NCBI RefSeq assembly: GCF_018861705.1
Contig: NZ_JAHLEC010000028.1
Coordinates: 1-38,894 of the forward strand
Length of the DNA: 38,894 nucleotides
Origin: Clostridium psychrophilum
GTDB lineage: Bacteria; Bacillota; Clostridia; Clostridiales; Clostridiaceae
Direction of reading: 5' to 3'
Made by a program: the position numbers and the translations under genes. The notes under the pieces were generated by a model. The model ran no database searches, was not told the DNA's origin, and worked only from the letters and a program-made list of their open reading frames with translations. Of this stretch, positions 24,517 to 32,847 are shown piece after piece (positions within the stretch are counted from its first letter, which is position 1; every line of letters starts with the position of its first letter).

Positions 24517-24790
24517 ACAACAAAAAAAAGATATATTGCGAAGAATGCGTCTGAACAAGCCGTACAGATTCTTAATTTATATTTTTCTCATAGTATTACA
24601 ACAAAAGTATATATTGCGTAAAATGCGTCTGAACAAGCCATAGAAATTCTTAATTTATTTTATTTGAAGTTTCGTAAAAAAAACATATGTCTGAGTCAAG
24701 CGAGTTTATGTTTTTAGAAACTGAAAATAAAATAAATTTTAGAATTAATCGGTGAAGTGAACGCATCGGAGCAATATATACTTTTGTTGT
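24517..24790. repeat. MITE-like palindromic element plus partial second copy
   Basis: Positions 24598-24617 and 24771-24790 are perfect 20-bp inverted repeats (ACAACAAAAGTATATATTGC). Between them the arms keep pairing in blocks (ATGCGT, AATTCT, AATTTATTTTATTT, AGTTTC, AAAACAT), so the 193-bp unit folds into one long hairpin with its tip near 24692. A related copy of the left arm lies directly before it (24517-24587, sharing ATGCGTCTGAACAAGCC and ATTCTTAATTTAT). No reading frame is present. It lies between convergent genes (nadC and the reductase), where it can act as a terminator for both. This accounts for the whole 346-base gap. Confidence 0.75.
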
Positions 24791-24809
24791 TTTACATATA
24801 AAGAAAATT

Positions 24810-25646
24810 TTAAACTTTAAGGCATTTATCTATATATTCTTTTAACCTAACATCCCAAGAAGGAATACTAATACCTAATGAGTTTTTTATGCGAGTGTTA
24901 TTAACACCACTATACTTAGGTTCTCTGATGAGATTAGACAAAAGCTTGTCTGATTTCATAGTCAGTGGAATATTAAGATCACTATATTTAATTATACTGT
25001 CTATTAGCATTGATTTTGATAAACAACCTTCATTTGTATAATTATATACTCCATATTTGTCAGTGGCTAAAAATCTTAAAAGAACATAAGTTAAATCTTC
25101 TATATATGTTATGGAAATGGTTGGATTTGAAAATAGATAAATTTCTGTATGTTTACCATTTATAAGTTTTTTTACAAAACAGTCATTGCCACCAAAGATA
25201 GTTGAACTACGAATAATAAAATATTTTTTGCATATGGTCTGAATTAATTCTTCACCACCTAGTTTACTCTTACTATAGGCGTTTATTGGAGAACACTGAT
25301 CAATTTCGCTACAGGGTGATAAATAAGTATCACCGTATACATCTGTGCTAGAAAGGTATACTAAGGGTATATTAAGCGCATTACAACAATTTGCAATATT
25401 TAAAGTTCCTACTGTGTTTACATCATAAGCTAAACCCTCATTATATTCACAAATATATTTGTTTGTTATGGCAGCAGTATGAATTACGACATCTGGTTTT
25501 AAAAGATTTAATGTTTTCTCAGTAGTTATTTTATCAACTATGTTAAGTTCAGTTTTATCTAGACCATATACAGTATGAGATTTTGATAATGATTTGCAAA
25601 GATAAGTTCCAATATTACCTTTTGCACCTGTTATTAAAATATTCAT
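24810..25646 (-). CDS. RmlD-like NAD(P)-dependent sugar-nucleotide reductase
   Basis: A 278-aa short-chain dehydrogenase of the RmlD/extended SDR group. MNILITGAKGNIGTYL is the GxxGxxG nucleotide-binding motif, VVIHTAAITN and VYLSSTDVYGD match the strand motifs, and NAYSKSKLGGEELI carries the catalytic Tyr and Lys; IIRSSTIFG follows. RmlD makes dTDP-L-rhamnose from the 4-keto sugar. Here there are no rmlA, rmlB or rmlC neighbours, so the substrate is open, and it could be a general sugar-nucleotide reductase. A GGAGGT SD lies just before the ATG. Confidence 0.8.
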   Translation of the reverse strand: MNILITGAKGNIGTYLCKSLSKSHTVYGLDKTELNIVDKITTEKTLNLLKPDVVIHTAAITNKYICEYNEGLAYDVNTVGTLNIANCCNALNIPLVYLSSTDVYGDTYLSPCSEIDQCSPINAYSKSKLGGEELIQTICKKYFIIRSSTIFGGNDCFVKKLINGKHTEIYLFSNPTISITYIEDLTYVLLRFLATDKYGVYNYTNEGCLSKSMLIDSIIKYSDLNIPLTMKSDKLLSNLIREPKYSGVNNTRIKNSLGISIPSWDVRLKEYIDKCLKV

Positions 25647-25845
25647 AGATACCTCCTAAAAGTTCATGATATTAAAGTATATGATTTACTATCCTTGCTT
25701 ATTAAGGAATTATATAATTTGATATATTAATTTTATAATATTTGGAGACAATAAAAATATCAGCAAATAGCATAGGTATTACTTTATTATTTAAGTTGAA
25801 AACTATTATGATAGCATAGTCATATATATATAAAATACATCTTAT

Positions 25846-25862
25846 TTGATAACAATTATTAG
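25846..25862. promoter_or_regulatory. Fur/PerR-like box next to the fprA -35
   Basis: TTGATAACAATTATTAG matches the 7-1-7 Fur/PerR consensus TTGATAATNATTATCAA at 13 of 16 defined positions. It ends at the base before the -35 hexamer. PerR is known to repress fprA genes in C. acetobutylicum. Confidence 0.5.
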
Positions 25863-25891
25863 TTGAACGGACCTTACAAATGTGGTAAAAT
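25863..25891 (+). promoter_or_regulatory. fprA promoter
   Basis: TTGAAC (25863-25868) and TAAAAT (25886-25891) are separated by 17 bases, giving a leader of about 90 bases. Confidence 0.6.
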
Positions 25892-25943
25892 ATATTATAT
25901 CTAAGAGGATTAGAATGAAATAAATATAGATGTAGCATAATAA

Positions 25944-25960
25944 CTAATAATTGTTATGTA
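25944..25960. promoter_or_regulatory. Second, inverted Fur/PerR-like box in the fprA leader
   Basis: Positions 25942-25957 are the exact reverse complement of 25849-25864 (16 bases), so the same box occurs in inverted orientation on both sides of the promoter. The complementary strand matches the Fur/PerR consensus at 11 of 16 positions. Confidence 0.45.
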
Positions 25961-25988
25961 CCAAGAGAATTACGAGGAGGATTTATAG

Positions 25989-27164
25989 ATGGAAACAACA
26001 AAACTAAAAGATAATATTTATTGGGTTGGGGTAAATGACCCAGAGCTTAAGGTATTTGATATCATAATGGAAACAAAAAAAGGAACCACTTATAATTCAT
26101 ATTTAATAGATGATGAAAAAGTAGCTATAATAGATTGTGTTAAAGATGGTTTTTTCGATGAGTTTTTAGGCAAGGTAAAAGGCATTATCGGAGAAAGAAA
26201 AGTTGATTACTTAATAGTTCAACATACAGAACTCGATCATAGTGGTTCTATAGGTAAACTATTAGAAGTTTATCCAGATCTTGTTGTTCTTGCATCAAAA
26301 CCTGCTATTATGTATTTAAAAGAAATAACAAACAAAGAGTTTACTAGCAAACCTGCAGTAGGTGAAATATCACTTGGTAAGCACACATTACAATTTATTT
26401 CTGCTCCCAATTTACATTGGCCAGATACAATGTTTACATATGCTAAAGAACAAAAAATATTATTTACTTGTGATGTAATGGGCTGTCATTATTCACCAAC
26501 TAATTGCATAACTGATGATTGTTCAGGTGATTATTTGGCTGAAATGAAATACTACTTTGAGGTTATAATGGGACCTTTCAAAAAATTTGTTAATTCAGGA
26601 TTAGATAAAATTAAAGATTTAGAGCTAGATATGGTAGCACCAAGCCATGGACCAATTCATGTAAAAGATATTAATAAGTATATAGAACTTTATAGAAAAT
26701 GGGCTAAAGTAGAGGCAATAAAAGAAAAAAATATACAAATATTTTATATTTCGGCTTATGGTAATACTAAAATAATGGGAGAGTACATAGGTAAAAAGAT
26801 TAATGATAAGGGCATAAAAGCGCAGGTTCATGAGATAACATCAATGGATATAAACGATATTGTATCATTAATTGAAAAAGCTTCAGGTATCATGATTGGT
26901 TCACCAACAATTAATCAAGATGCTGTAAAGCCAGCATGGGATGTTTTATCTCATGTATGTCCAATAACTAATAGGGGCAAAGCAGCAGCAGCATTTGGGT
27001 CATATGGTTGGACTGGAGAAGGCGTACCAATGCTTACACAAAGGCTAAAGTCTTTAAAATTTAAAGTAGTAGAGGAAGGATTTAGATTTAAATTTGTTCC
27101 AGATAACAAAGAATATGAGCAGGCTGACAAATTTGTAGAAGAATATTTAAAATTATTAAAATAA
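25989..27164 (+). CDS. fprA: Flavodiiron protein (A-type)
   Basis: A 391-aa oxygen- and/or NO-reducing enzyme. Residues 1 to about 245 form a metallo-beta-lactamase-like domain with all diiron ligands visible: H79, E81, D83 and H84 (HTELDHSG), H143 (LHWPD), D162 (CDVMG) and H220 (PSHGP). Residues 250-391 form the flavodoxin domain that binds FMN ([30 protein letters not shown]). The length is standard and there is no rubredoxin extension. Such proteins let clostridia survive brief oxygen by reducing it to water with electrons from rubredoxin. GAGGAGG SD; the promoter carries PerR-like boxes. A structured RNA candidate follows directly. Confidence 0.95.
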   Translation: METTKLKDNIYWVGVNDPELKVFDIIMETKKGTTYNSYLIDDEKVAIIDCVKDGFFDEFLGKVKGIIGERKVDYLIVQHTELDHSGSIGKLLEVYPDLVVLASKPAIMYLKEITNKEFTSKPAVGEISLGKHTLQFISAPNLHWPDTMFTYAKEQKILFTCDVMGCHYSPTNCITDDCSGDYLAEMKYYFEVIMGPFKKFVNSGLDKIKDLELDMVAPSHGPIHVKDINKYIELYRKWAKVEAIKEKNIQIFYISAYGNTKIMGEYIGKKINDKGIKAQVHEITSMDINDIVSLIEKASGIMIGSPTINQDAVKPAWDVLSHVCPITNRGKAAAAFGSYGWTGEGVPMLTQRLKSLKFKVVEEGFRFKFVPDNKEYEQADKFVEEYLKLLK

Positions 27165-27171
27165 AACTTTA

Positions 27172-27389
27172 CTAAGTGAGACTCAGTTCTTATTAAATAG
27201 ATAGTTAAATCATCTCCTGCGGAGCTGCAGTATTAACAACTTTGGAAGCAGATTTAGACTGCCACCAAAGCAATTTTCCTAAACTAGACAACTGCTACTT
27301 ATAGAAGATGGCAGACTTGAAGCTTTCAAAATGTTGTTAAACAATATAAAAAAAGGAAATCTCACTTAAATAGTGAAATTTCCTTTTTT
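27172..27389 (+). ncRNA. Candidate structured RNA (ncRNA or riboswitch-like leader)
   Basis: This stretch is about 40% GC over 27211-27330, against under 30% around it, and folds compactly. P2 is TTAACAAC (27233) with GTTGTTAA (27333). Inside it, P3 is CTTTGG..GCAG (27240-27251) with CTGC..CCAAAG (27259-27270). P4 is CTGCTACTT (27292-27300) with AAG-A-TGGCAG (27305-27314), loop ATAG. P5 is TGAA/TTCA. Before P2 a CTCC/GGAG hairpin stands at 27216-27224. P1, TAAGTGAGA (27173-27181) with TCTCACTTA (27360-27368), could close the whole, but its 3' strand is also part of the terminator, so the two folds exclude each other. A possible promoter, TTGTAG-18-TAAAAT (27133-27162), would start transcription near 27169. 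I do not recognise the class. Confidence 0.55.
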
Positions 27390-27390
27390 A
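27350..27390 (+). terminator. Strong terminator at the end of the structured RNA
   Basis: AAAAAAGGAAAT with inner TCACT pairs with AGTGA and AATTTCCTTTTTT. The loop is TAAAT. Part of the ascending strand can instead pair with 27173-27181. Confidence 0.85.
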
Positions 27391-27544
27391 CAAGAAAGTA
27401 AGAGCATTTTCCAAATAATAAGTGTTAATATGATTATAAATAATCATATTGTAAATTATTTATAATAAACCGTATTTATTTTGTAATTCATGTGAAATTT
27501 AATTGTAAGTGATAATTCACAAATGATGTATGGAGGTGATGTAT

Positions 27545-27943
27545 TTGAAAAAACAATGTATAATTGATTTTTTAAATAAAAATGATTTAAGTGATATAAC
27601 TGAAATTGAGTATAAGAAAGGAACCATAGCACTAAAGTTTAAATACTATTATGATGATGTAGAAGTAGATGCGGCTAAAACCTATGCAAATGAAGAAGGT
27701 AGTATCAAACAAAATAAGGAAGAGTGGTATGAAGAATTTTTCCTGCCTTATTTAAGTGATATTTCGGCCGATAACGTTGAAGATATCATGGAAGAATGTG
27801 GAGAAGAAATGAAAATTGAATACGAATTCATTGGCTGTGACATATCAGAAGATGCATATGAATTTAACGAATTCGCTGTAGTATTTTATGAAGAAAATTC
27901 AGATATAGAAATTGATGATATTTTAATGGAATTGGATTTCTAA
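27545..27943 (+). CDS. Acidic protein of unknown function
   Basis: The SD GGAGGTGATG is best spaced for TTG at 27545 (MKKQCIIDFLNKND..., 132 aa); ATGs at 27530 and 27539 overlap it. The product is strongly acidic, with many Glu and Asp clusters (VEDIMEECGEEMKIEYEF, SDIEIDDILMELDF), no signal peptide and no membrane span. No family is recognised. If the terminator upstream is conditional, this gene is what it would control; otherwise its promoter lies in 27391-27530. A terminator follows 30 bases after the stop. Confidence 0.65.
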   Translation: MKKQCIIDFLNKNDLSDITEIEYKKGTIALKFKYYYDDVEVDAAKTYANEEGSIKQNKEEWYEEFFLPYLSDISADNVEDIMEECGEEMKIEYEFIGCDISEDAYEFNEFAVVFYEENSDIEIDDILMELDF

Positions 27944-27972
27944 TTTTATGTATGTATCGAGAAGTGATTTTT

Positions 27973-28149
27973 CTAAGCCACCTTTTCCGAAGTGGCTTTT
28001 ACTTTCTGATATTTAACTATGATTTCGTCTAATTGCTGACTACAGGATACAACCATTTTATCTGTAGGTTTTTTGAAATCAAGTAAAAAATGCAATATTG
28101 TTCTTAATGATTCCAATTCTTTAGTTATTATTTGCAGCTTAATGTTCAT
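27973..28149 (-). CDS. Spo0E-like aspartyl-phosphate phosphatase (58 aa)
   Basis: A small gene with the hallmark of the Spo0E family (PF09388): a two-helix protein with LESLRTILHFLL, then SCSQQLDEIIVKYQ, equivalent to the SQELD signature with the catalytic Asp. Family members remove phosphate from Spo0A~P and so delay sporulation. In clostridia Spo0A is phosphorylated directly by orphan kinases, so such phosphatases can matter a good deal. AAGAGG precedes the ATG at a slightly long spacing. It overlaps a terminator at its 3' end and stands alone. Confidence 0.82.
   Translation of the reverse strand: MNIKLQIITKELESLRTILHFLLDFKKPTDKMVVSCSQQLDEIIVKYQKVKATSEKVA
27974..28000. terminator. Terminator shared with the end of the Spo0E-like gene
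   Basis: AAGCCAC pairs with GTGGCTT around CTTTTCCGAA, followed by TT. It ends the plus-strand gene and is made of the last codons of the minus-strand gene. Confidence 0.7.
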
Positions 28150-28485
28150 ATATTTATGCCTCTTTTCTTTGAATTATTTTTTATGAAGTAAACACATAAT
28201 ACCATATTATTCTAACTATGTTAAATTTTTTGTTAGTCATGATAATATAAAAAAATACAAAATATGATATAATATATGTAAATAAATCAAAACTAAATGT
28301 TAAAATATACCATGAAAACTCACCAAGATGTTGAAAAAAGCTATTTGGTACAATATGTAAATGACGAAAAAAGTCTTAATTTTCTTCTGATATATTTTAA
28401 AATATAGTATATTGGTTTCAACTATTTACGAATAAAATATTTTAGTATATTAAAAAAGAATTAATTTAGGAGTGATGATATTAGT
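28150..28485. other. AT-rich divergent promoter region
   Basis: I see no gene in these 336 bases. It must carry promoters for the Spo0E-like gene (minus) and the DUF896 gene (plus), but no hexamer pair stands out in such AT-rich DNA. Confidence 0.4.
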
Positions 28486-28647
28486 ATGGATGAATTAACA
28501 AACAGAATAAATTATTTATATAAGAAAAGTAAAGAAGATAAACTTACAGAAGATGAAAAAACAGAGCAACAAGAACTAAAGAAAAAATATTTAGAAAATG
28601 TTAAAAGAAATTTTAAATCACAATTAGATACAATTAAAAAAGCATAA
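28486..28647 (+). CDS. DUF896 (YnzC-like) small protein, 53 aa
   Basis: MDELTNRINYLYKKSKEDKL, followed by TEDEKTEQQELKKKYLENV and KRNFKSQLD, is the full DUF896 domain (PF05979): INRIN.L.KKSKE..LT..E..EQ..LR..YL...R.N.R.QLD. The B. subtilis homolog YnzC forms a helical hairpin; its function is unknown, though the family is widespread in Firmicutes and one member is LexA-controlled. SD AGGAGTGATG. It lies 65 bases before hprK and may be cotranscribed with it. Confidence 0.85.
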   Translation: MDELTNRINYLYKKSKEDKLTEDEKTEQQELKKKYLENVKRNFKSQLDTIKKA

Positions 28648-28712
28648 TTAAAGAGTTGTTGATTTTAGGATGAGTATTTATTATAAATAACAAGAATCTG
28701 GAGGGAATTTTA

Positions 28713-29633
28713 ATGGCTGTTACTATAGAGGAACTAATAGAACATTTTAAATTAGAAATTCTAGTAGAGGGTGGCAAGGGAAAATCAATTAGTGTCAGTG
28801 ACATTAATAGGCCAGGATTACAAATAGCTGGATTTTACGAATATTTTGGTAATAAAAGGGTCCAATTAATAGGAATGGCAGAGTGGAGCTTTCTAGATTG
28901 TATGGAAGAAGACCTTAGGAGGAAAAGATTAAATAGATATTTTAAACTAGAAACGCCATGTGTTATATTATCTAGAAATTTGGAACCTCATAAAGAAATT
29001 ATTAAAGCAGCACAGGAAAATGGGCAATGGCTTTTGAGAACAAAATTAATTTCTACAAGATTTATTAGTAAACTAACAAATTATTTAGATACTGAGCTTG
29101 CCCCAGATACTAGGCTTCATGGTGTTCTGGTGGATGTTTATGGTATAGGTATATTAATAACTGGTGAAAGTGGGATAGGCAAGAGTGAATGTGCATTAGA
29201 ACTCATAAAGAGGGGCCATAGGTTGATAGCAGACGATGCAGTAGACATAAAAGAAATTGATGGCGAGTTGCATGGAAGCTGCCCATATATAACTTCTGGA
29301 ATGCTTGAGGTAAGAGGTATGGGAATAATAGATATTCCAGCAATTTACGGCATGAGTTCAGTCTTAAATACTAAGATTGTTAGTTTGTATGTTTCTCTTA
29401 CTCAGTGGAATGAGAGTGAAGAATATGATAGGCTTGGCATAGAGGATCAATTCATGAAAGTTCTGAATGTGCCTGTAAAAAAAATCACGTTGCCTGTTAG
29501 GCCAGGCAGAAATATAGCTGTAATTCTTGAGGCAGCAGCTGCTAATTATAGATATAGTTTAAATTCTACGATTACTCCTGTTGAAACTATTAATAAGAGA
29601 ATAGAAGAAGTAACTAAAGCACGTAAAGAGTAG
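28713..29633 (+). CDS. hprK: HPr kinase/phosphorylase
   Basis: A 306-aa enzyme that phosphorylates Ser46 of HPr with ATP when sugars are plentiful and reverses this with phosphate, controlling carbon catabolite repression. The N-terminal domain (1 to about 128) is followed by the kinase domain with H136 (LHGVLVD), the Walker A motif GESGIGKSE (151-159), DDAVDI and the family signature LEVRGMGIIDI (about 198-208). QWNESEEYDRLG and PVRPGRNIAVI complete it. The length is typical (305-310 aa). In clostridia hprK is often not beside lgt, as here. GGAGGG SD. Confidence 0.96.
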   Translation: MAVTIEELIEHFKLEILVEGGKGKSISVSDINRPGLQIAGFYEYFGNKRVQLIGMAEWSFLDCMEEDLRRKRLNRYFKLETPCVILSRNLEPHKEIIKAAQENGQWLLRTKLISTRFISKLTNYLDTELAPDTRLHGVLVDVYGIGILITGESGIGKSECALELIKRGHRLIADDAVDIKEIDGELHGSCPYITSGMLEVRGMGIIDIPAIYGMSSVLNTKIVSLYVSLTQWNESEEYDRLGIEDQFMKVLNVPVKKITLPVRPGRNIAVILEAAAANYRYSLNSTITPVETINKRIEEVTKARKE

Positions 29634-29752
29634 ATAAAGGATAAATTAATATAACTAAGGCTATTACACTACTATTATATTATTTGTAATTTAAAGAAAT
29701 ATTTAGTAATATAGTAAATATAGTAAATATCCATTTTAGGGAGGAATTAAAT

Positions 29753-31159
29753 ATGTCTGATGTTAAAAGTTTAGAAAAAAAATATGAATTAGCTTGGGAC
29801 AAATATTCTGAGAAGGATGTCAAAAAGGTATTCGCATTATCCGATGATTACATAGACTTTATATCAAAATGTAAAACTGAAAGAGAATGTGTAAAAGAGT
29901 TTATAACACTTGCTGAGAAAAATGGTTATAAAAATATTGACACTTATATAAATAAAGGTAATAAATTAAAAGCTGGTGACAAAGTTTATGCTAGCAACAT
30001 GGGAAAAACATTAGCACTATTTCTAATAGGTTCTGAACCTATTGAAAAGGGTTTTAAAATTTTGGGTGCTCATATTGATTCACCAAGACTTGATTTAAAA
30101 CAAAACCCATTATATGAGGATTCAGAATTAGCATTACTTAAAACACATTATTATGGTGGTATTAAAAAATATCAATGGGTAACTCTTCCTTTGGCTATTC
30201 ATGGAGTTGTAGTCAAAAAAGATGGGACAATAGTAAACATAGTTATTGGAGAGGATGAAAAAGAACCAGTAGTTGGAATTTCAGATCTTTTAATCCATTT
30301 ATCTGCAGATCAGATGAAAAAGACAGTGGACAAAGGAATTGAGGGTGAAGATTTAAATGTATTTATAGGAAGTATACCAGTAGAGGATAAGGATGCTAAA
30401 GATAGAGTTAAGTTAAACGTCCTAAGACTATTAAACGACAAATATGGTATAGATGAGGAAGACTTTGTATCATCAGAATTAGAAGTAGTACCAGCAGGGA
30501 GAGCTAGAAGTTATGGACTAGACAGTAGTATGGTTATGGCTTATGGACAAGATGATAAAGTTTGTGCATACACATCCTACGCTGCATTAATGAATACTAA
30601 GCAGACTGATAAAACTTGCATTGTTTTACTTGTGGATAAAGAGGAAGTTGGAAGTATTGGTGCAACAGGTATGCAATCAAAATTCTTTGAAAACACAGTA
30701 GCTGAAGTTGTTAATTTAGTGGAAGATTACAGTGAGCTTAAAGTGAGAAGGTCACTAACAAATTCAAAAATGTTATCTTCAGATGTAAGTGCTGCTTTTG
30801 ATCCAAATTACCCTTCAGTTATGGAAAAACGGAATTCTGCATATTTTGGCAAAGGTATAGTTTTCAACAAGTATACTGGAGCTCGTGGAAAAGGTGGATG
30901 TAATGATGCAAATCCAGAATTTATTGCTGAGCTTAGAGACATAATGGGAAAACATAATGTTTCATGGCAAACATCAGAACTTGGAAAGGTTGACCAAGGC
31001 GGTGGAGGTACTATAGCTTATATATTAGCTGAGTATGGTATGCAAGTTATTGATTCAGGTGTTGCTCTTCATAACATGCATGCACCATGGGAAATTTCAA
31101 GCAAGGCTGATATATATGAAGCATTAAAAGCTTATGAAGCATTTTTGTTAGAAATTTAG
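29753..31159 (+). CDS. M18 family aminopeptidase
   Basis: This 468-aa cytosolic zinc aminopeptidase of family M18 (aspartyl aminopeptidase type, often annotated ApeA or ApeB-like) removes N-terminal residues, preferring acidic ones in characterised members. Visible motifs are GAHIDSPRLDLK (metal His and Asp), DKEEVGSIGATG (catalytic and metal Glu pair), LSSDVSAAFDPNYP, GGCNDANPEF, GKVDQGGGGT and LHNMHAPWE (metal His). The length is normal. It has a GGAGG SD and ends at a terminator shared with the convergent PHP gene. Confidence 0.92.
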   Translation: MSDVKSLEKKYELAWDKYSEKDVKKVFALSDDYIDFISKCKTERECVKEFITLAEKNGYKNIDTYINKGNKLKAGDKVYASNMGKTLALFLIGSEPIEKGFKILGAHIDSPRLDLKQNPLYEDSELALLKTHYYGGIKKYQWVTLPLAIHGVVVKKDGTIVNIVIGEDEKEPVVGISDLLIHLSADQMKKTVDKGIEGEDLNVFIGSIPVEDKDAKDRVKLNVLRLLNDKYGIDEEDFVSSELEVVPAGRARSYGLDSSMVMAYGQDDKVCAYTSYAALMNTKQTDKTCIVLLVDKEEVGSIGATGMQSKFFENTVAEVVNLVEDYSELKVRRSLTNSKMLSSDVSAAFDPNYPSVMEKRNSAYFGKGIVFNKYTGARGKGGCNDANPEFIAELRDIMGKHNVSWQTSELGKVDQGGGGTIAYILAEYGMQVIDSGVALHNMHAPWEISSKADIYEALKAYEAFLLEI

Positions 31160-31164
31160 AAAAT

Positions 31165-31195
31165 AAAAAGGAGATGTGAAAACATCTCTTTTTAT
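31165..31195. terminator. Bidirectional terminator
   Basis: AAAAGGAGATGT and ACATCTCTTTTT pair around GAAA. It serves the M18 gene and, on the other strand, overlaps the last codon of the PHP gene. Confidence 0.85.
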
Positions 31196-32025
31196 GAGTC
31201 TAATGCATTTACAAAGGTAGCTAATTCTTCATTGCTTAATGAAACACAACCAACAAGACCATGTTTGGTATCACATTTTGTAATCCCATGAAAATCTGAA
31301 CCTGCAGTAATTAGTTTCCCGTATTCTTTAGCTTTTAATTTTAAAAAAGATTTTTGTTTTTTTGTGTTTACTGGATAAACTGCTTCTATACCATCAAAAT
31401 CTAATTCTAACATTTCATCTATAGAAGTTTTTTTGATTAGAACGGGGTGTGCAAGCACAACTAATGCGTTAACTTTTTTTAGTATGCTTATCCCATCAGC
31501 GGTTGAAATTCTTTTCATGTGAACATATGCTGGGCTATCATTTGAAAGAAAATTATCAAATATATATTTCCAATCATATTTATAACCTGCATCTATTATT
31601 GCTTTAGCGATATGAGGTCTAGCTACTACGCCTTTCGCATTATCTACAACATTTTGATAGTCTAGTTTTATTTTAAAAAATGTATCTAAATTTTCTACTA
31701 TTTTTTTACCTCTAGATAATCTGAAATCATCTATATCTTTTAAAAATCTTTGAAAATCTGGATTCTTGTATTGATCATCTTTAAAATATCCTAGAATATG
31801 AATGCTTTCATTGTTATGAATAGTTGATAATTCTATACCAGGTATTACCCTTATATTATTACTTATACCTTCTCTAATTCCTTCTTCAACATTTAAAGTA
31901 TTGTCATGATCTGTTATTGCAATAATATCAAGACCATTTAGAGAAGCTTCATGAATTAGTTCCTTAGGACTTAGTTTCCCATCAGATGCATTTGTATGAA
32001 GATGGAAATCACCTCGATTGTACAT
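31192..32025 (-). CDS. PHP-domain phosphoesterase
   Basis: A 277-aa protein of the stand-alone PHP family (COG0613). Metal-binding motifs are GDFHLHTNASDG (motif I), ITDHDNT (motif II), PGIELST (Glu ligand), VARPHIAKA, VLAHPVL and GSDFHG (last Asp/His). Related proteins hydrolyse 3',5'-nucleoside bisphosphates or trim RNA 5' ends (YciV/RNase AM type). The arrangement fits that group in length and motif spacing. The substrate here is inference. GAGGTG SD. The next plus-strand gene is pabA, so the 219-base gap is a divergent promoter region. Confidence 0.88.
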   Translation of the reverse strand: MYNRGDFHLHTNASDGKLSPKELIHEASLNGLDIIAITDHDNTLNVEEGIREGISNNIRVIPGIELSTIHNNESIHILGYFKDDQYKNPDFQRFLKDIDDFRLSRGKKIVENLDTFFKIKLDYQNVVDNAKGVVARPHIAKAIIDAGYKYDWKYIFDNFLSNDSPAYVHMKRISTADGISILKKVNALVVLAHPVLIKKTSIDEMLELDFDGIEAVYPVNTKKQKSFLKLKAKEYGKLITAGSDFHGITKCDTKHGLVGCVSLSNEELATFVNALDS

Positions 32026-32244
32026 TTAATCACCTCAAATTTATAGTTACTACTTACTACCATTCTACCTAATAGTGACCATTATTTAAAGGGGTATGTG
32101 ATAAATAATTGTTATTATTGAATATTTATTAGACGTAATTGAAAGTGATTATGAATATTGTATTCACTTTTAATATACTTATCTTAATGATTTTGTTGAA
32201 ATTATTTGATATAATAAGTAATTATAAGAGGATGGGAGATAATT

Positions 32245-32832
32245 ATGTTTTTGATGATAGACAATTATGATTCATTTGTATATAACCTAGTTAGATACTT
32301 TGAAGAGTTAGGTGAGAAAATATTGGTATATAGAAATGATAAAATATCATTAAATGATATTGAGAGAATTAATCCAGAAGCCATAATAATTTCACCTGGC
32401 CCCAAATATCCAGAATGTGCAGGCAATTGCATGGAAATAGTAGAAAAATTTAAAGAAAGCATACCTATATTGGGAATATGTTTAGGACATCAAATAATTG
32501 GGAAAGTATTTGGTTGCAATATTATTCAAGGATCTGTTCCTGTGCACGGAAAGGTATCTGTAATTAAACATTGTGGAAAATATGTGTTTAAGAATATTGT
32601 AAGTCCAATGAAGGTTACAAGGTATCATTCATTAGTGATAGAAAAGAAAACTTTACCAGAGGTGCTAGAGATAACTAGTGAAACCCAAGATGGAGTTATA
32701 ATGGGAATAAGGCATAAAAATTATCTCATTGAAGGGGTACAATTTCATCCTGAAGCAGAACTTACTCAATATGGACATGAAATTTTACAAAATTTTATTG
32801 ATGAAGTAAGGAGTCAAAATAAAGATGTGTAA
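32245..32832 (+). CDS. pabA: Aminodeoxychorismate synthase, glutaminase subunit
   Basis: A 195-aa class I glutamine amidotransferase. MIDNYDSFVYNL starts the domain; the nucleophile is C79 in GICLGHQ, and H168 and E170 in VQFHPEAE complete the triad (Ala replaces the usual Ser after HPE). Such subunits supply ammonia to PabB (or TrpE); the folate neighbours point to PabA. First gene of the pab-fol operon, 15 bases from pabB. Confidence 0.93.
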   Translation: MFLMIDNYDSFVYNLVRYFEELGEKILVYRNDKISLNDIERINPEAIIISPGPKYPECAGNCMEIVEKFKESIPILGICLGHQIIGKVFGCNIIQGSVPVHGKVSVIKHCGKYVFKNIVSPMKVTRYHSLVIEKKTLPEVLEITSETQDGVIMGIRHKNYLIEGVQFHPEAELTQYGHEILQNFIDEVRSQNKDV

Positions 32833-32847
32833 GATTAAGGAGATAAA

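Noticed and set aside
24517-24650. Two direct copies of an arm read as CRISPR repeats
   Set aside because: The second copy is one arm of a large palindrome and the units differ; there are no regular spacers.
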